Source: Noviherbaspirillum saxi (GTDB lineage Bacteria > Pseudomonadota > Gammaproteobacteria > Burkholderiales > Burkholderiaceae_D). Taken from it: a DNA stretch of 64,000 nt. The notes under the pieces are model-generated. The model made no database searches. It was not told where the DNA came from and was given only the letters and a program-made list of their open reading frames with translations. Location: NCBI RefSeq assembly GCF_003591035.1, contig NZ_QYUO01000001.1:992001-1056000 (forward strand), written 5' to 3'. Shown here in pieces: positions 27,850 to 36,446 of the stretch (position 1 is its first letter; the number at the start of each line of letters is the position of its first letter). Made by a program: the position numbers and the translations under genes.

Positions 27850-28097
27850 GTGTGTGCTTTACCGGTCGCAATATGCGAAAGTATACTTGCGACCAGACGC
27901 GTGCAGAAGCATGTTTCACATGCTTGGTTGCGTGTCAGCCAACAGCGTTTTGCAGTAAAGGCTGGAGCAGGTTCAGAATGGGGAGCGTCCATAGCGGATG
28001 GAACGATGGTGCGTACGTCCGCCGTGTACTAATGGCGATAAGAATGCCGGGCCAAAAAGGGCACACTATCTATATGTGCACCTGGTCCGACTGAAAC

Positions 28098-28427
28098 TTA
28101 TTCCATATCGCCTGCAGGCGCATCCTTGGGCTTGAACTGCTTGTCGCTGATGCGGAATTTGTCGCGGCGATCACCCATGAGGATCCGCAAATCCTTGATG
28201 CTCAGGTCGCTGACTTCATGCATGCGGATTAGCAGAGAGGCGCCGACCGGCAGGCGGCGATGACGAATCTTGCTGATCACTGGGGGCGCAACTTCAAGAG
28301 CGCGCGACAAGGCAGCGTCATTCTTCAAATTCAGTTTTTCGATCAGCGCATCCAGCAAATTATTTGGATCGTATGCTACCTGATCTGCGAGTCGTGTACC
28401 GCGCTTCCCGTTTTCGTTATCGTCCAT
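28098..28427 (-). CDS. Conserved helix-turn-helix DNA-binding protein
   Basis: A protein of about 109 residues with a Cro/XRE-like helix-turn-helix: NDAALSRALEVAPPVISKIR, followed by RRLPVGASLLIRMHEVSDLS. The second part is the pattern of a recognition helix plus supporting helices. The N-terminus is charged and the C-terminus is basic (RRDKFRISDKQFKPK). ATG 28427 has a weak AAGG; an in-frame ATG at 28466 has none visible and would add 13 residues. Two palindromes upstream, at 28510-28529 and 28567-28581, are candidate operators, so autoregulation is plausible. Targets are unknown. The convergent cysM ends about 250 bp away. Confidence 0.7.
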   Translation of the reverse strand: MDDNENGKRGTRLADQVAYDPNNLLDALIEKLNLKNDAALSRALEVAPPVISKIRHRRLPVGASLLIRMHEVSDLSIKDLRILMGDRRDKFRISDKQFKPKDAPAGDME

Positions 28428-28509
28428 AACCTTGCCTAACTGAGTAGTCAATTCAATAATTCCCATATTGCAAGTTCATTGTACACAATAAAACTATTAG
28501 TGTAGAGAC

Positions 28510-28529
28510 ATGTTTCAACTTTGAAACAT
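28510..28529. promoter_or_regulatory. Palindromic operator candidate 1
   Basis: ATGTTTCAA-CT-TTGAAACAT, 9-bp perfect arms, in an AT-rich region 44-83 bp upstream of the two candidate starts of the HTH gene. Confidence 0.5.
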
Positions 28530-28566
28530 TATTCCTTTGACACACAATATGGGAAGCGAAAGATTC

Positions 28567-28581
28567 ATGTCTTAAAGACAT
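28567..28581. promoter_or_regulatory. Palindromic operator candidate 2
   Basis: ATGTCTT-A-AAGACAT, 7-bp perfect arms around one base, 38 bp beyond the first palindrome. The rest of the 368-bp gap 28428-28795 shows no gene; 28480-28640 is strikingly AT-rich and 28640-28795 is featureless. Confidence 0.4.
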
Positions 28582-28795
28582 TAATTGCATCTACGCAATA
28601 TAGTAACAAAATTCCATAATTACAATATTGATTTGATCTTGACTGCGTATGTAGCGGGGGTGACGCCATCATTCCAGCATATGCGCCACCGATTGCTTGC
28701 AAATATTCAACTGCATTCTAACGAAGCGGTCATTTGCGATTTTGATGCGTCGCAACGCTAGCCCGATGCGGCAAGTCTTGCGCAAACCTGACGGC

Positions 28796-29407
28796 TTACA
28801 GTGACTGGTCGTGTTTTGGCTCCGGTCCAACGTTCAAGGCAGCCCAGCCGTCTTTCCCCAGGCGCTTCATTGTTTCGATATTGTGTTCGAAAATGTCGCT
28901 GGCATCCGGAAAAGCCGCTACTGCGCGGTCGATGCTGTCCTCTCGTAACAGGTGAAGAATCGGATAGGGCGAACGATTGGTAAAGTTGTCGATGGCGTCC
29001 GGCTCGGAATCGGCAAATTGATAAGCAGGATGAAAACTGGCTATCTGGATTTCGCCCGTCAGGCCAAGCTCTTCCAGTACTGCGTCGGCGATGCTTAAAA
29101 AAGCGTTGTAGTCCAGGAATTCATTCAATACCCATGGATGCACTAGAACCGTGGTATCGATGACATCGGAGGCGCCGGCTTGCAAGCGTTGAAGTTCGCT
29201 TATCAGGTCCTGCATCAATTGATCCGTGTCGCGAGCGTCGCTCACTGCAAAGCGGATCTGCTGTTTGACATGCACAGCTTTTGCAAACGGACAAAGGTTA
29301 AGGCCGATGACCGCTTTCTCCAGCCAGCGGGTGGTCGCCGCAATGATTTCTCTAACGGGCGGCGTGAACTGCGATGGAGTGTCCTTGTCCGGGTCCAGGA
29401 TAGTCAT
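28796..29407 (-). CDS. DUF1415 family protein
   Basis: A soluble 203-residue protein with the DUF1415 hallmarks. TTRWLEKAVIGLNLCPFAK near residue 23 includes the conserved Cys-Pro. VLVHPWVLNEFLDYNAFLSIA lies near 88, and ASFHPAYQFADS and NRSPYPILHLLRE follow at about 122-150. The biochemical function is unknown; conserved Cys, His and Arg suggest an enzyme. ATG 29407 follows TGGAATCTG, giving a GGAA site. It is divergent from yaeQ, with about 110 bp between the two starts. Confidence 0.88.
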   Translation of the reverse strand: MTILDPDKDTPSQFTPPVREIIAATTRWLEKAVIGLNLCPFAKAVHVKQQIRFAVSDARDTDQLMQDLISELQRLQAGASDVIDTTVLVHPWVLNEFLDYNAFLSIADAVLEELGLTGEIQIASFHPAYQFADSEPDAIDNFTNRSPYPILHLLREDSIDRAVAAFPDASDIFEHNIETMKRLGKDGWAALNVGPEPKHDQSL

Positions 29408-29520
29408 CAGATTCCAGTAACGTGAATGCAAAGCGCAGATTATCGCGCAACTGCATGATGGCGTCGGAATGCGCTTTACGGTACATTTGCGCCTCTACAA
29501 TTTTGAATGACGCCGCAGCC

Positions 29521-30066
29521 ATGGCCCTGAAATCAACCATTTTCAAAGCCGACCTTCAGGTCTCGGATATGGATCGTAATTATTACGGCACGCATGCGTT
29601 GACGATTGCGAGACATCCATCAGAGACCGACGAGCGCATGATGGTTCGCATACTCGCCTATGCATTGCATGCGCATGAGCTGCTTGCGTTTGGCAAGGGT
29701 CTCAGTACCGATGACGAACCGGACTTGTGGCAAAAAGACCTGACCGGCGCAATCGACTTATGGATCGAGGTCGGGCAGCCGGATGAAAAACGTTTGCTCA
29801 AAGCATGCGGACGCGCGGCCGAAGTGGTGGTGTATAGCTACAGTAGCGCAAGCAACGTATGGTGGAGCCAGTGCGCCGGCAAACTTGCGCGCGCGAAGAA
29901 TCTTCGTGTGTTCAACCTGCCGGCGGACGCAAGTGCCGCGTTGTCATCGCTAGCACAGCGTACGATGCAGCTGCAGTGTACGGTGCAGGATGGTCAGATC
30001 TGGTTTAGCGGTGGCGACAATACCGTGCCAATCGAATTGTCGACATTCAAAGCTGACCGCGCATAA
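29521..30066 (+). CDS. yaeQ: YaeQ family protein
   Basis: A protein of 181 residues, MALKSTIFKADLQVSDMDRN at the N-terminus, with the YaeQ features HALTIARHPSETDERMMVRI, a central DLWIEVGQPDEKRLLKAC block, and YSYSSASNVWW. The fold resembles a PD-(D/E)XK nuclease, but the cellular role is unsettled; E. coli YaeQ was once linked to suppression of rfaH mutants. ATG 29521 is chosen because the family starts there; the in-frame extension to 29422 is not conserved sequence. It converges on mltB, with a strong hairpin between. Confidence 0.9.
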   Translation: MALKSTIFKADLQVSDMDRNYYGTHALTIARHPSETDERMMVRILAYALHAHELLAFGKGLSTDDEPDLWQKDLTGAIDLWIEVGQPDEKRLLKACGRAAEVVVYSYSSASNVWWSQCAGKLARAKNLRVFNLPADASAALSSLAQRTMQLQCTVQDGQIWFSGGDNTVPIELSTFKADRA

Positions 30067-30078
30067 CGAATCTTTTTC

Positions 30079-30111
30079 GGCATCCGGAATGCAGATTGCA
30101 TACCGGATGCC
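30079..30111. terminator. Hairpin between convergent yaeQ and mltB
   Basis: GGCATCCGG (30079-30087) pairs with CCGGATGCC (30103-30111). The inner ATGCA and TGCAT also pair, giving a 14-bp stem with one A-A mismatch and a GAT loop. It lies between two convergent stops. T-tracts are weak on both sides. Confidence 0.6.
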
Positions 30112-30118
30112 TCCATCT

Positions 30119-31234
30119 TTATCGCGTGCGCGCCGCGCGCACCGCGCGTCCCAGATCGATGACCGACATCGCGTAGAAGAAACTGCGGTTGTACTGCGTA
30201 ATGGCAAAGAAATTGGCCGCACCAAGCCAGTACTCGGTAGGCTCCCCACCGTTTTGCAGATCAACCAGGCCGAACTGCAAGTCGGCTGGCGGTTCCACGC
30301 CAGGCGTCACGCCTGCTGCCTTGAGTTCATCAAGCCTGAACTTGGCTTCGAGCCCCTGATTAATAAACATGTCCCAGCTGCGTCCGTTATCGGTGGCAGC
30401 AACCATGGCTGGAAACACCATCGGTTCGCCGCGCTTCCAGCCATGTTCGACCAGGAAGTTGGCAACGCTGCCGATGGCATCGACCGGAGAGCCGCGCAGA
30501 TCGATTTTTCCGTCATCGCTGAAGTCGACCGCGAATTTACGTATGCTTCCCGGCATGAACTGCGGCCAGCCGATCGCACCGGCATAGGAGCCGAACAGTG
30601 AAAACGGATCGACATTCGTTTCGCGTGCAAGGAGCAGCGTGTTTTCCAATTCGCCGCGGAAGAACGCCATGCGCGCCTCGCGGTTCGGCGTCGGCGGATA
30701 GTCGAAGGCCAGCGTGGTCAGCGCATCCAGTACGCGGAAATTGCCGGTGTTGCGGCCGTACACGGTTTCGACGCCGATGATGCCGACAATGATTTCAGCA
30801 GGTACGCCATACCGTTCTTCGGCCTGGGCCAGCGCATCGGCATGCTTGTCCCAGAAGGCCAGGCCGGCATTGATGCGTACCGGTTCGACAAATCGCGCGC
30901 GATAGGCGCGCCAGTTCTTCGGCTTGCCGGGCGGCGCGGGTTTGATCAACTGGATAGTCGTATCGACATAGCGCACCTTCTTGAACATCGCTTCCAGCTC
31001 ATCGCGATCGAACTGATGATTGGTTGCCATGCCGTCCATAAATGCCGCAACTTCTTTCCATTGCGTAAAGTTGGCGAACTCGCCAACCTCGTCGGGATTG
31101 GCGACAACCTTGCGAACAGGGGGCTGAGCAGTTTTTTTTGTTGGCGGCTTGGCGCAGGAAGCAAGCGGAAAGACTAGGCCAACAACGAGAGCAGCCGCGA
31201 CCGCTGAGCAGGTGGCGGACTGGGAAAATTTCAT
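30119..31234 (-). CDS. mltB: Membrane-bound lytic murein transglycosylase B
   Basis: Cleaves the MurNAc-GlcNAc bond of peptidoglycan, forming 1,6-anhydro ends, from the inner face of the outer membrane. The N-terminus is a lipoprotein signal with lipobox LASC near residue 26. The catalytic Glu lies in GIIGVETVYGRNTGNFRV near 145, and FGSYAGAIGWPQFMPGSIRK near 215 is the family substrate motif. There are about 371 residues. ATG 31234 overlaps the tgpA stop by 4 bp; ATG 31240 is equally possible and adds two residues. It is last in the moxR-DUF58-tgpA-mltB run. Confidence 0.93.
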   Translation of the reverse strand: MKFSQSATCSAVAAALVVGLVFPLASCAKPPTKKTAQPPVRKVVANPDEVGEFANFTQWKEVAAFMDGMATNHQFDRDELEAMFKKVRYVDTTIQLIKPAPPGKPKNWRAYRARFVEPVRINAGLAFWDKHADALAQAEERYGVPAEIIVGIIGVETVYGRNTGNFRVLDALTTLAFDYPPTPNREARMAFFRGELENTLLLARETNVDPFSLFGSYAGAIGWPQFMPGSIRKFAVDFSDDGKIDLRGSPVDAIGSVANFLVEHGWKRGEPMVFPAMVAATDNGRSWDMFINQGLEAKFRLDELKAAGVTPGVEPPADLQFGLVDLQNGGEPTEYWLGAANFFAITQYNRSFFYAMSVIDLGRAVRAARTR

Positions 31235-33276
31235 CGACATTCGGCTAACAGGGATTTCAATGTGGAGAGATGGCCCGGACGCATGTTGCTGCCGGGAGCG
31301 CCATACCTCACAGTTTCATAGAGTTCGAGAAAGCGCGCAAGGGCCGCCTTCGTTTCAGGTAGCAAGGGCGAGGCATTTTCGGTCAAACGTGTTGCATAGG
31401 CACGCGGTCCTTCATGGATTTCACGCGGCAAACCTTTGCGTGCCATGCGCTTGCAGAATTTTTGATAAATGGCATCGACCGGATCGCGTTTCTGTTGCTG
31501 CAATATCAAAGGCAAAACTACGACCGCAACAGCGGCAATGCCGAAGGCCACCATCACCGAGATCATCGTACGCCAATCGACATCGGGAAAGCCGATCGAT
31601 TCAAAGAAGCGCTTTTGTTTTTGCGGGGTGTAATTCAATACCCACTGGTTCCAAGCATTGGTCATTGCGTCAAGATTTTGCCGTAACGACATCCATTTTT
31701 GAACAAGCAGGTTCCCAGACCCGTCCAGCGTAAGCAGGCCGCCAAATACACGACGAGGGATGACGCTGCCGAGATTCTGTTCGACCCGGCTCGGTGCGAC
31801 GGCCGCAGTGGGGTCGATCCGCACCCAGCCGCGTCCCTTGAGCCAGACCTCGGCCCATGCGTGCGCATCGGATTGCCTGACCGTCATGTAGCCATCCGCC
31901 GGATTGACTTCACCACCCTGGTAACCGGTCACCACACGCGCAGGGATGCCGACAGCGCGCATCAGCACGACGAAAGCGCCGGAATAGTGTTCGCAAAATC
32001 CTGCGCGCGTATCGAACAGGAATTCGTCGACAGCGTGGCGGCCAAGCGTCGGCGGCTCCAGCGTGTAACGAAAATTTTGCTCTCGAAAATCCTTGAGTAC
32101 CGCATCGATCAGATCGACGTTGGTCTGGGCATTCCGGCTCAGGCGGCCGGCGTAGTCGAGCGTACGCGGATTGAATCCTGTCGGCAGAGCGAGCCATTGC
32201 TGCAGACTTGCGGGTGCTTCATTCGGCTGCAAGCGATAGTTGCGATGTGAGACGGCATCGTAGCGCAGGCGGTCGGTGATTGCGGTCGATGCGGATAGCT
32301 GCAACTCTTGCGATGCGTTTGCCGCATTGCCTTCCAACTGCGGAAGCTGACGCGGCACGTCCAGGGCAAACAGCCAGCGGCGGCCATGAGGTTCGAGTGT
32401 GACCTGGTAATGAAGCGGCTGATCCAGAAAGTCGACATGGATGGTGCTGCGCCGTGGCAGACTCTGCTTCAGTGCAGTCCAGGTTCTACCATCGAAGTCG
32501 CTCAACACGATGCCGCGCCAGTACAACTGCACCTTTTCCGGCACGGTGTCGGCAAACTTGACCCGGAATGCGACATCGTCGGAATTCACAAGTTTGGAAA
32601 TATTCCCGGGTGCCATGGACTCGGACAAGCCGGTGCGACCGCTGCCCTGAGCATCGCCGGGCATGCCCCATAACGGCCCTTCAATGCGCGGAAACAGCAG
32701 GAACAGCACCAGTGTCAGCGGCGCGGCCAAGCCGAGTATCGTCGCGCCGACACGCAGCCGCTTACGCAGAGGAGGCACTACCCCGGTGTATTGGAAAGAG
32801 ACTTGCGTAGTCAGTAACGCGATCACTGCCGTTACCGTGATCAGCGCGGTGCCGATCGACTGCGAATAGAAGAAACTCGACAGGATCAAAAAGAAGTTAA
32901 GGAACAGCACGACAAACAGATCGCGCTTGGCATGCATTTCCAGCAGCTTCAAGGTCAGCAACAGGGTGAGCATCGCCACCCCGGCATCGCGGCCAAAGAA
33001 GGTTTTGTGGGTCCAGTAGACGCCGGCCATTGCCAGCATCGCGACCGGCAGCAACAGCCAGCGCGGCGGCATGCGGTTGCCGCGGAATGTCACCCAGCCG
33101 CGCCATCCGAGTAAGAGCGCGCAACAAGCCATGATCCATGCAGGCAGATGACTGGCATGAGGCAGCAGCACCAAGGCGCAGGCACCGAGCAGGAGCAGCG
33201 TATCCGCTTTTTCGCGCGACATCGGCCGGGAGGTGCCCGCAGCAATGGAGCGGAAGATGGCAGTCGGGGTTTTCAT
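31231..33276 (-). CDS. tgpA: TgpA-type transglutaminase, membrane protein (DUF3488)
   Basis: A 681-residue inner-membrane protein. Five to seven hydrophobic segments fill about residues 25-205. A periplasmic domain carries a transglutaminase-like triad: Cys in TRAGFCEHYSGAF near 428, His in QSDAHAWAEVW near 469, Asp in VRIDPTAAV near 484. One more membrane helix follows near 570 (ISVMVAFGIAAVAVVVLPLIL), then a cytoplasmic tail. TgpA is essential in Pseudomonas aeruginosa; its substrate is unclear. Start and stop overlap the neighbours by 4 bp each. The DUF4129-like tail fits the family. Confidence 0.92.
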   Translation of the reverse strand: MKTPTAIFRSIAAGTSRPMSREKADTLLLLGACALVLLPHASHLPAWIMACCALLLGWRGWVTFRGNRMPPRWLLLPVAMLAMAGVYWTHKTFFGRDAGVAMLTLLLTLKLLEMHAKRDLFVVLFLNFFLILSSFFYSQSIGTALITVTAVIALLTTQVSFQYTGVVPPLRKRLRVGATILGLAAPLTLVLFLLFPRIEGPLWGMPGDAQGSGRTGLSESMAPGNISKLVNSDDVAFRVKFADTVPEKVQLYWRGIVLSDFDGRTWTALKQSLPRRSTIHVDFLDQPLHYQVTLEPHGRRWLFALDVPRQLPQLEGNAANASQELQLSASTAITDRLRYDAVSHRNYRLQPNEAPASLQQWLALPTGFNPRTLDYAGRLSRNAQTNVDLIDAVLKDFREQNFRYTLEPPTLGRHAVDEFLFDTRAGFCEHYSGAFVVLMRAVGIPARVVTGYQGGEVNPADGYMTVRQSDAHAWAEVWLKGRGWVRIDPTAAVAPSRVEQNLGSVIPRRVFGGLLTLDGSGNLLVQKWMSLRQNLDAMTNAWNQWVLNYTPQKQKRFFESIGFPDVDWRTMISVMVAFGIAAVAVVVLPLILQQQKRDPVDAIYQKFCKRMARKGLPREIHEGPRAYATRLTENASPLLPETKAALARFLELYETVRYGAPGSNMRPGHLSTLKSLLAECR

Positions 33277-34286
33277 GCATCCATCCGATACAGCGCGAGC
33301 GCGGTCAGGCAGGCTTCGCGGTGCGCCGGTCCCAGCGCTGCGGCGTAGCTGATCTCGTCGAGCCGGAACGCATAGGCCACGCCGCGTGCTTCTGCTTCGA
33401 TGACCCAGCGGGTCATGCGCGACAGCTTTTCTTCGATATCGAGCGAGTGGGGCAGCAGCGTCAGATCGATCGCGATTTCAGCGGCAGCGCCACCTTCAAA
33501 ATGCTTGGTGACGAGCGTGCCGCCATAGTCCACATCGACCCGTGCAATCTGCCGCCATGCCAGCCGTTTAAGCGAGTCGCCGGCTTGATAGCCGCGGATG
33601 CCGGCAAAATCGTCGTATCCGGCCGCGCCTTGTCCGTCGTTCTGTTCCGTGGGCGCAAGCGGGAGTTCGGGAGGATTTTCTTCGGGACGCGGATAAACCA
33701 ATACCCGCGCATCCGGCTGCCAGTAACTCCATGCGCGCAGCAGCCCAAGCGGAAACCGGGTTTGCAGGCGCACCCGTGGCGCCTGCAGCCAGCCGCGCTG
33801 TTGTGCCGGCGTCGACAGCAGCACGTGCCGGGTGGCATTGGCCGCAACATCGGCCGCCTGGGCCAGATCGGGGCGATCGTTCGCGACAAAGTCCAGCCAG
33901 AGTGCATACCTGTCGTATCGGCGGCGGTTGATCAGGTGGAGTTCGAATTGTGCTTCTTCGCCGGCAAACACGGAAGACGCGCGTCCGGCGACGAGATGCA
34001 GGTGTGCCAGGTTGCGGAAAGTGAGATGCATGTCGATCAGCGCACAGCCGGCCAGCAGGAAGGTAAAGCCGAAGCCCAGACTCAGGTTGTAATTGATCGA
34101 TCCGATGAATAGCGTCAGCAGCATCACGCAGAACAGGATGCCGGGATGCGTCGGCACGATAAAGACCCGGCGCTGGTGCAGAAATACTTCACCCGGCTCC
34201 GCACCGCGGCGCCGGTACAGCCATTTGCTCAGGTGCCCGCGTATGCTGTGCTCGAAGCGGGCGTAGAGGGAAAGTGGTTTGATCAC
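33273..34286 (-). CDS. DUF58 domain protein
   Basis: A membrane-anchored protein of 337 residues. Two adjacent hydrophobic segments at about 48-85 (GILFCVMLLTLFIGSINYNL and LGFGFTFLLAGCALI) are followed by a large domain with the DUF58 core YDDFAGIRGYQAGDSLKRLA near 225 and WRQIARV, matching the family's DxxRxYxxGDxxRxIxW pattern. Proteins of this family accompany MoxR ATPases and vWA-like partners, probably as membrane-linked clients. It is coupled to moxR upstream and tgpA downstream by 4-bp overlaps. Confidence 0.88.
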   Translation of the reverse strand: MIKPLSLYARFEHSIRGHLSKWLYRRRGAEPGEVFLHQRRVFIVPTHPGILFCVMLLTLFIGSINYNLSLGFGFTFLLAGCALIDMHLTFRNLAHLHLVAGRASSVFAGEEAQFELHLINRRRYDRYALWLDFVANDRPDLAQAADVAANATRHVLLSTPAQQRGWLQAPRVRLQTRFPLGLLRAWSYWQPDARVLVYPRPEENPPELPLAPTEQNDGQGAAGYDDFAGIRGYQAGDSLKRLAWRQIARVDVDYGGTLVTKHFEGGAAAEIAIDLTLLPHSLDIEEKLSRMTRWVIEAEARGVAYAFRLDEISYAAALGPAHREACLTALALYRMDA

Positions 34287-35203
34287 ACCGGTACGGATTT
34301 CATCAATTGCAGGACCAGGTCACGGCTGCCCAGAGCTGAACTTCCGGCTGACTTGAGCGGCCGCAGCCGGTGCGCGGCAATCGGGACCAGCACCGCCTGC
34401 ACGTCTTCGGGAATGGCATGGTTGCGGCCTTCCATGGCAGCCCATGCACGCGCTGCCTGCAGCAGCGCGATCGATGCGCGCGGGCTCAGGCCTTCCGCAA
34501 ACAAGCCGCCCTGGCGCGATGCCTGGGCAATGGCTTGAATATAGTCGACCAGGGCGGGCGAAACATGCACTTCGCGCAGCGCCGTCTGCGCGCTCATCAG
34601 TTCTTCCGGCTGCATGGCCACCGGTAGTGTCTTGAGCATGGCGCGGCGGTCCTCACCCATCAGCAGCGCGCGTTCTGCCGCGGCGTCGGGATAGCCGAGC
34701 GAAAGACACATCAGGAACCGGTCGAGCTGCGATTCGGGCAACTGAAAGGTGCCGATCTGATGCGCCGGGTTTTGGGTGGCAATCACGAAATAGGGGCGAG
34801 GCAGATCGCGCGTAATGCCGTCCGCGGTCACTTGCCGTTCTTCCATTGCTTCCAGCAGCGCTGACTGGGTCTTCGGCGTTGCCCGGTTGATTTCGTCGGC
34901 GAGCAGCACCTGGGTGAAGACCGGTCCCGGGTGGAAAATGAAGCCATTCTTTTCGCGATTGAAGATCGAGATGCCGACCACGTCCGCCGGCAACAGGTCG
35001 CTGGTAAATTGCAGTCGATTGAATTTCATGCCCAGCGAGATTGCCAGTGCGTGCGCCAGGGTGGTCTTGCCGACGCCGGGAACGTCTTCGATCAGCAAAT
35101 GGCCCCCGGCCAACAGACAGACGAGAGATTGACGAATTTGTACATCCTTGCCGACGACGACCTGACTGACTTGTTTGGCAACGGCGTGAAGTTTCGCGAA
35201 CAT
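34283..35203 (-). CDS. MoxR family AAA+ ATPase
   Basis: A cytoplasmic AAA+ ATPase of 306 residues, thought to act as a chaperone for assembly of its operon partners. Walker A is EDVPGVGKTTLAHALA near residue 40, and Walker B is VLLADEINRATPKTQSALLE near 103. PYFVIATQNPAHQIGTFQLPE near 143 holds sensor 1, and LSPRASIALLQAARAWA near 240 carries sensor 2. ATG 35203 is favoured by GGAAG just upstream; in-frame ATGs at 35227 and 35254 are less likely. It is the first gene of the moxR-DUF58-tgpA-mltB operon, divergent from the deacetylase gene. Confidence 0.92.
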   Translation of the reverse strand: MFAKLHAVAKQVSQVVVGKDVQIRQSLVCLLAGGHLLIEDVPGVGKTTLAHALAISLGMKFNRLQFTSDLLPADVVGISIFNREKNGFIFHPGPVFTQVLLADEINRATPKTQSALLEAMEERQVTADGITRDLPRPYFVIATQNPAHQIGTFQLPESQLDRFLMCLSLGYPDAAAERALLMGEDRRAMLKTLPVAMQPEELMSAQTALREVHVSPALVDYIQAIAQASRQGGLFAEGLSPRASIALLQAARAWAAMEGRNHAIPEDVQAVLVPIAAHRLRPLKSAGSSALGSRDLVLQLMKSVPV

Positions 35204-35438
35204 GGGCTTCCGTGATAAGGGTGACATAGCGTAGCGCCATATCAGAAACAGCATTCTTCCGGGCAGGTGCTTACGAAAACGCAATTACTGCCTGTCCGGT
35301 TTGTCAACAAAAGGACTGTGGTGGCGCGTTTTCTTCGTTACACTATCAATAGCGGTTTTCGCCGGTACGGTACTGCGATATCGACGGGACCAGCTCAAGA
35401 TTCTATTCGAGAACTGCCGCATACGTTACCCTGCAGAC

Positions 35439-36380
35439 ATGACCACCGCGATTTATTCCCATCCTGATTGCAAGCGCCACGAAATGGGGGAGTGGCACCC
35501 CGAATCGCCCGCGCGCCTGCAGGCTATCGAAGACCAGCTCATCGCCAGCCGCATTGACTGCCTGCTGGATTACCGCGAAGCGCCCGTCGTCGATATTACC
35601 GATATCCGTCGTGTTCACAGCGAAGGCGCGGTTGCGCGGGTGCGCGAGCATGTGCAGGCGCTGGCCGCTTCGGGAGCCGATTATTACCCGCTCGATGCCG
35701 ATACCATGGTCAACCGGCATAGCTGGAACGCTGCCTTGCGCGCTGCCGGTGCAGCAGTGGCGGCCACCGATGCGGTAATCGATGGCGAAATCGAGAATGC
35801 CTTTTGTGCAGTGCGTCCTCCGGGCCACCATGCGCGTCCGTCGGAAGCCATGGGTTTTTGCTTGTTTGGCAATGTCGCCATTGCCGCCAAGCATGCGATG
35901 GAAGTGCGCGGCCTGCAGCGGGTCGCGATTGTCGATTTCGACGTACACCACGGGAACGGGACTGAAGAAGCTTTTCTGACAGACCCGCGTGTACTGATGG
36001 TCAGTTTTTTTCAGCATCCTTTCTATCCTTATAGCGCGGTGCGCGATGATGTTCCCAACATGGTGAATTTGCCGGTGCCTGCCTATACCAAGGGCGATGA
36101 AGTCCGACGCCTGGTCCAGGAGCGGTGGCTGCCTGCCTTGCATGCTCACCGGCCGGAAATGATCTTCATTTCCGCGGGTTTCGACGCGCACCGCGAAGAC
36201 GATCTCGGGCAGATGGGGCTGATCGAGGCCGACTATGCATGGATGACCCAACAAATCATGGAGGTCGCCCGTGAACATGCGAACGGACGCATCGTCAGCT
36301 GCCTCGAAGGCGGCTACAACTTGTCTGCGCTCGGCCGCAGCGTGGTCGCCCATGTAAAGGCGCTGGCTGCGATCGACTGA
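35439..36380 (+). CDS. Histone deacetylase-like amidohydrolase
   Basis: A zinc-dependent enzyme of the arginase/deacetylase fold, 313 residues. Active-site blocks are RPPGHHARPSEAMGFCLFGN near residue 128 with the paired His, IVDFDVHHGNGTEEAF near 165 with the zinc-binding Asp and His, ISAGFDAHREDDLGQMGL near 243 with the second Asp, and the C-terminal CLEGGYNL. Bacterial members act on acetylpolyamines or other small acetyl amides; the substrate here is not evident. ATG 35439 starts MTTAIYSHPDC as in the family; the in-frame extension upstream would be promoter sequence. Confidence 0.9.
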   Translation: MTTAIYSHPDCKRHEMGEWHPESPARLQAIEDQLIASRIDCLLDYREAPVVDITDIRRVHSEGAVARVREHVQALAASGADYYPLDADTMVNRHSWNAALRAAGAAVAATDAVIDGEIENAFCAVRPPGHHARPSEAMGFCLFGNVAIAAKHAMEVRGLQRVAIVDFDVHHGNGTEEAFLTDPRVLMVSFFQHPFYPYSAVRDDVPNMVNLPVPAYTKGDEVRRLVQERWLPALHAHRPEMIFISAGFDAHREDDLGQMGLIEADYAWMTQQIMEVAREHANGRIVSCLEGGYNLSALGRSVVAHVKALAAID

Positions 36381-36446
36381 TCCGTTCAGTGGGGAATACA
36401 GCCGCAGCGGTTAAAATAGCGGCTTACTTTCAGAACAGATTCCCGC

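Noticed and set aside
27717..28094. Plus-strand ORF of 125 codons crossing the end of cysM
   Set aside because: Its first third lies inside cysM in another frame and the rest is Cys/Arg-rich without homology or a ribosome site.
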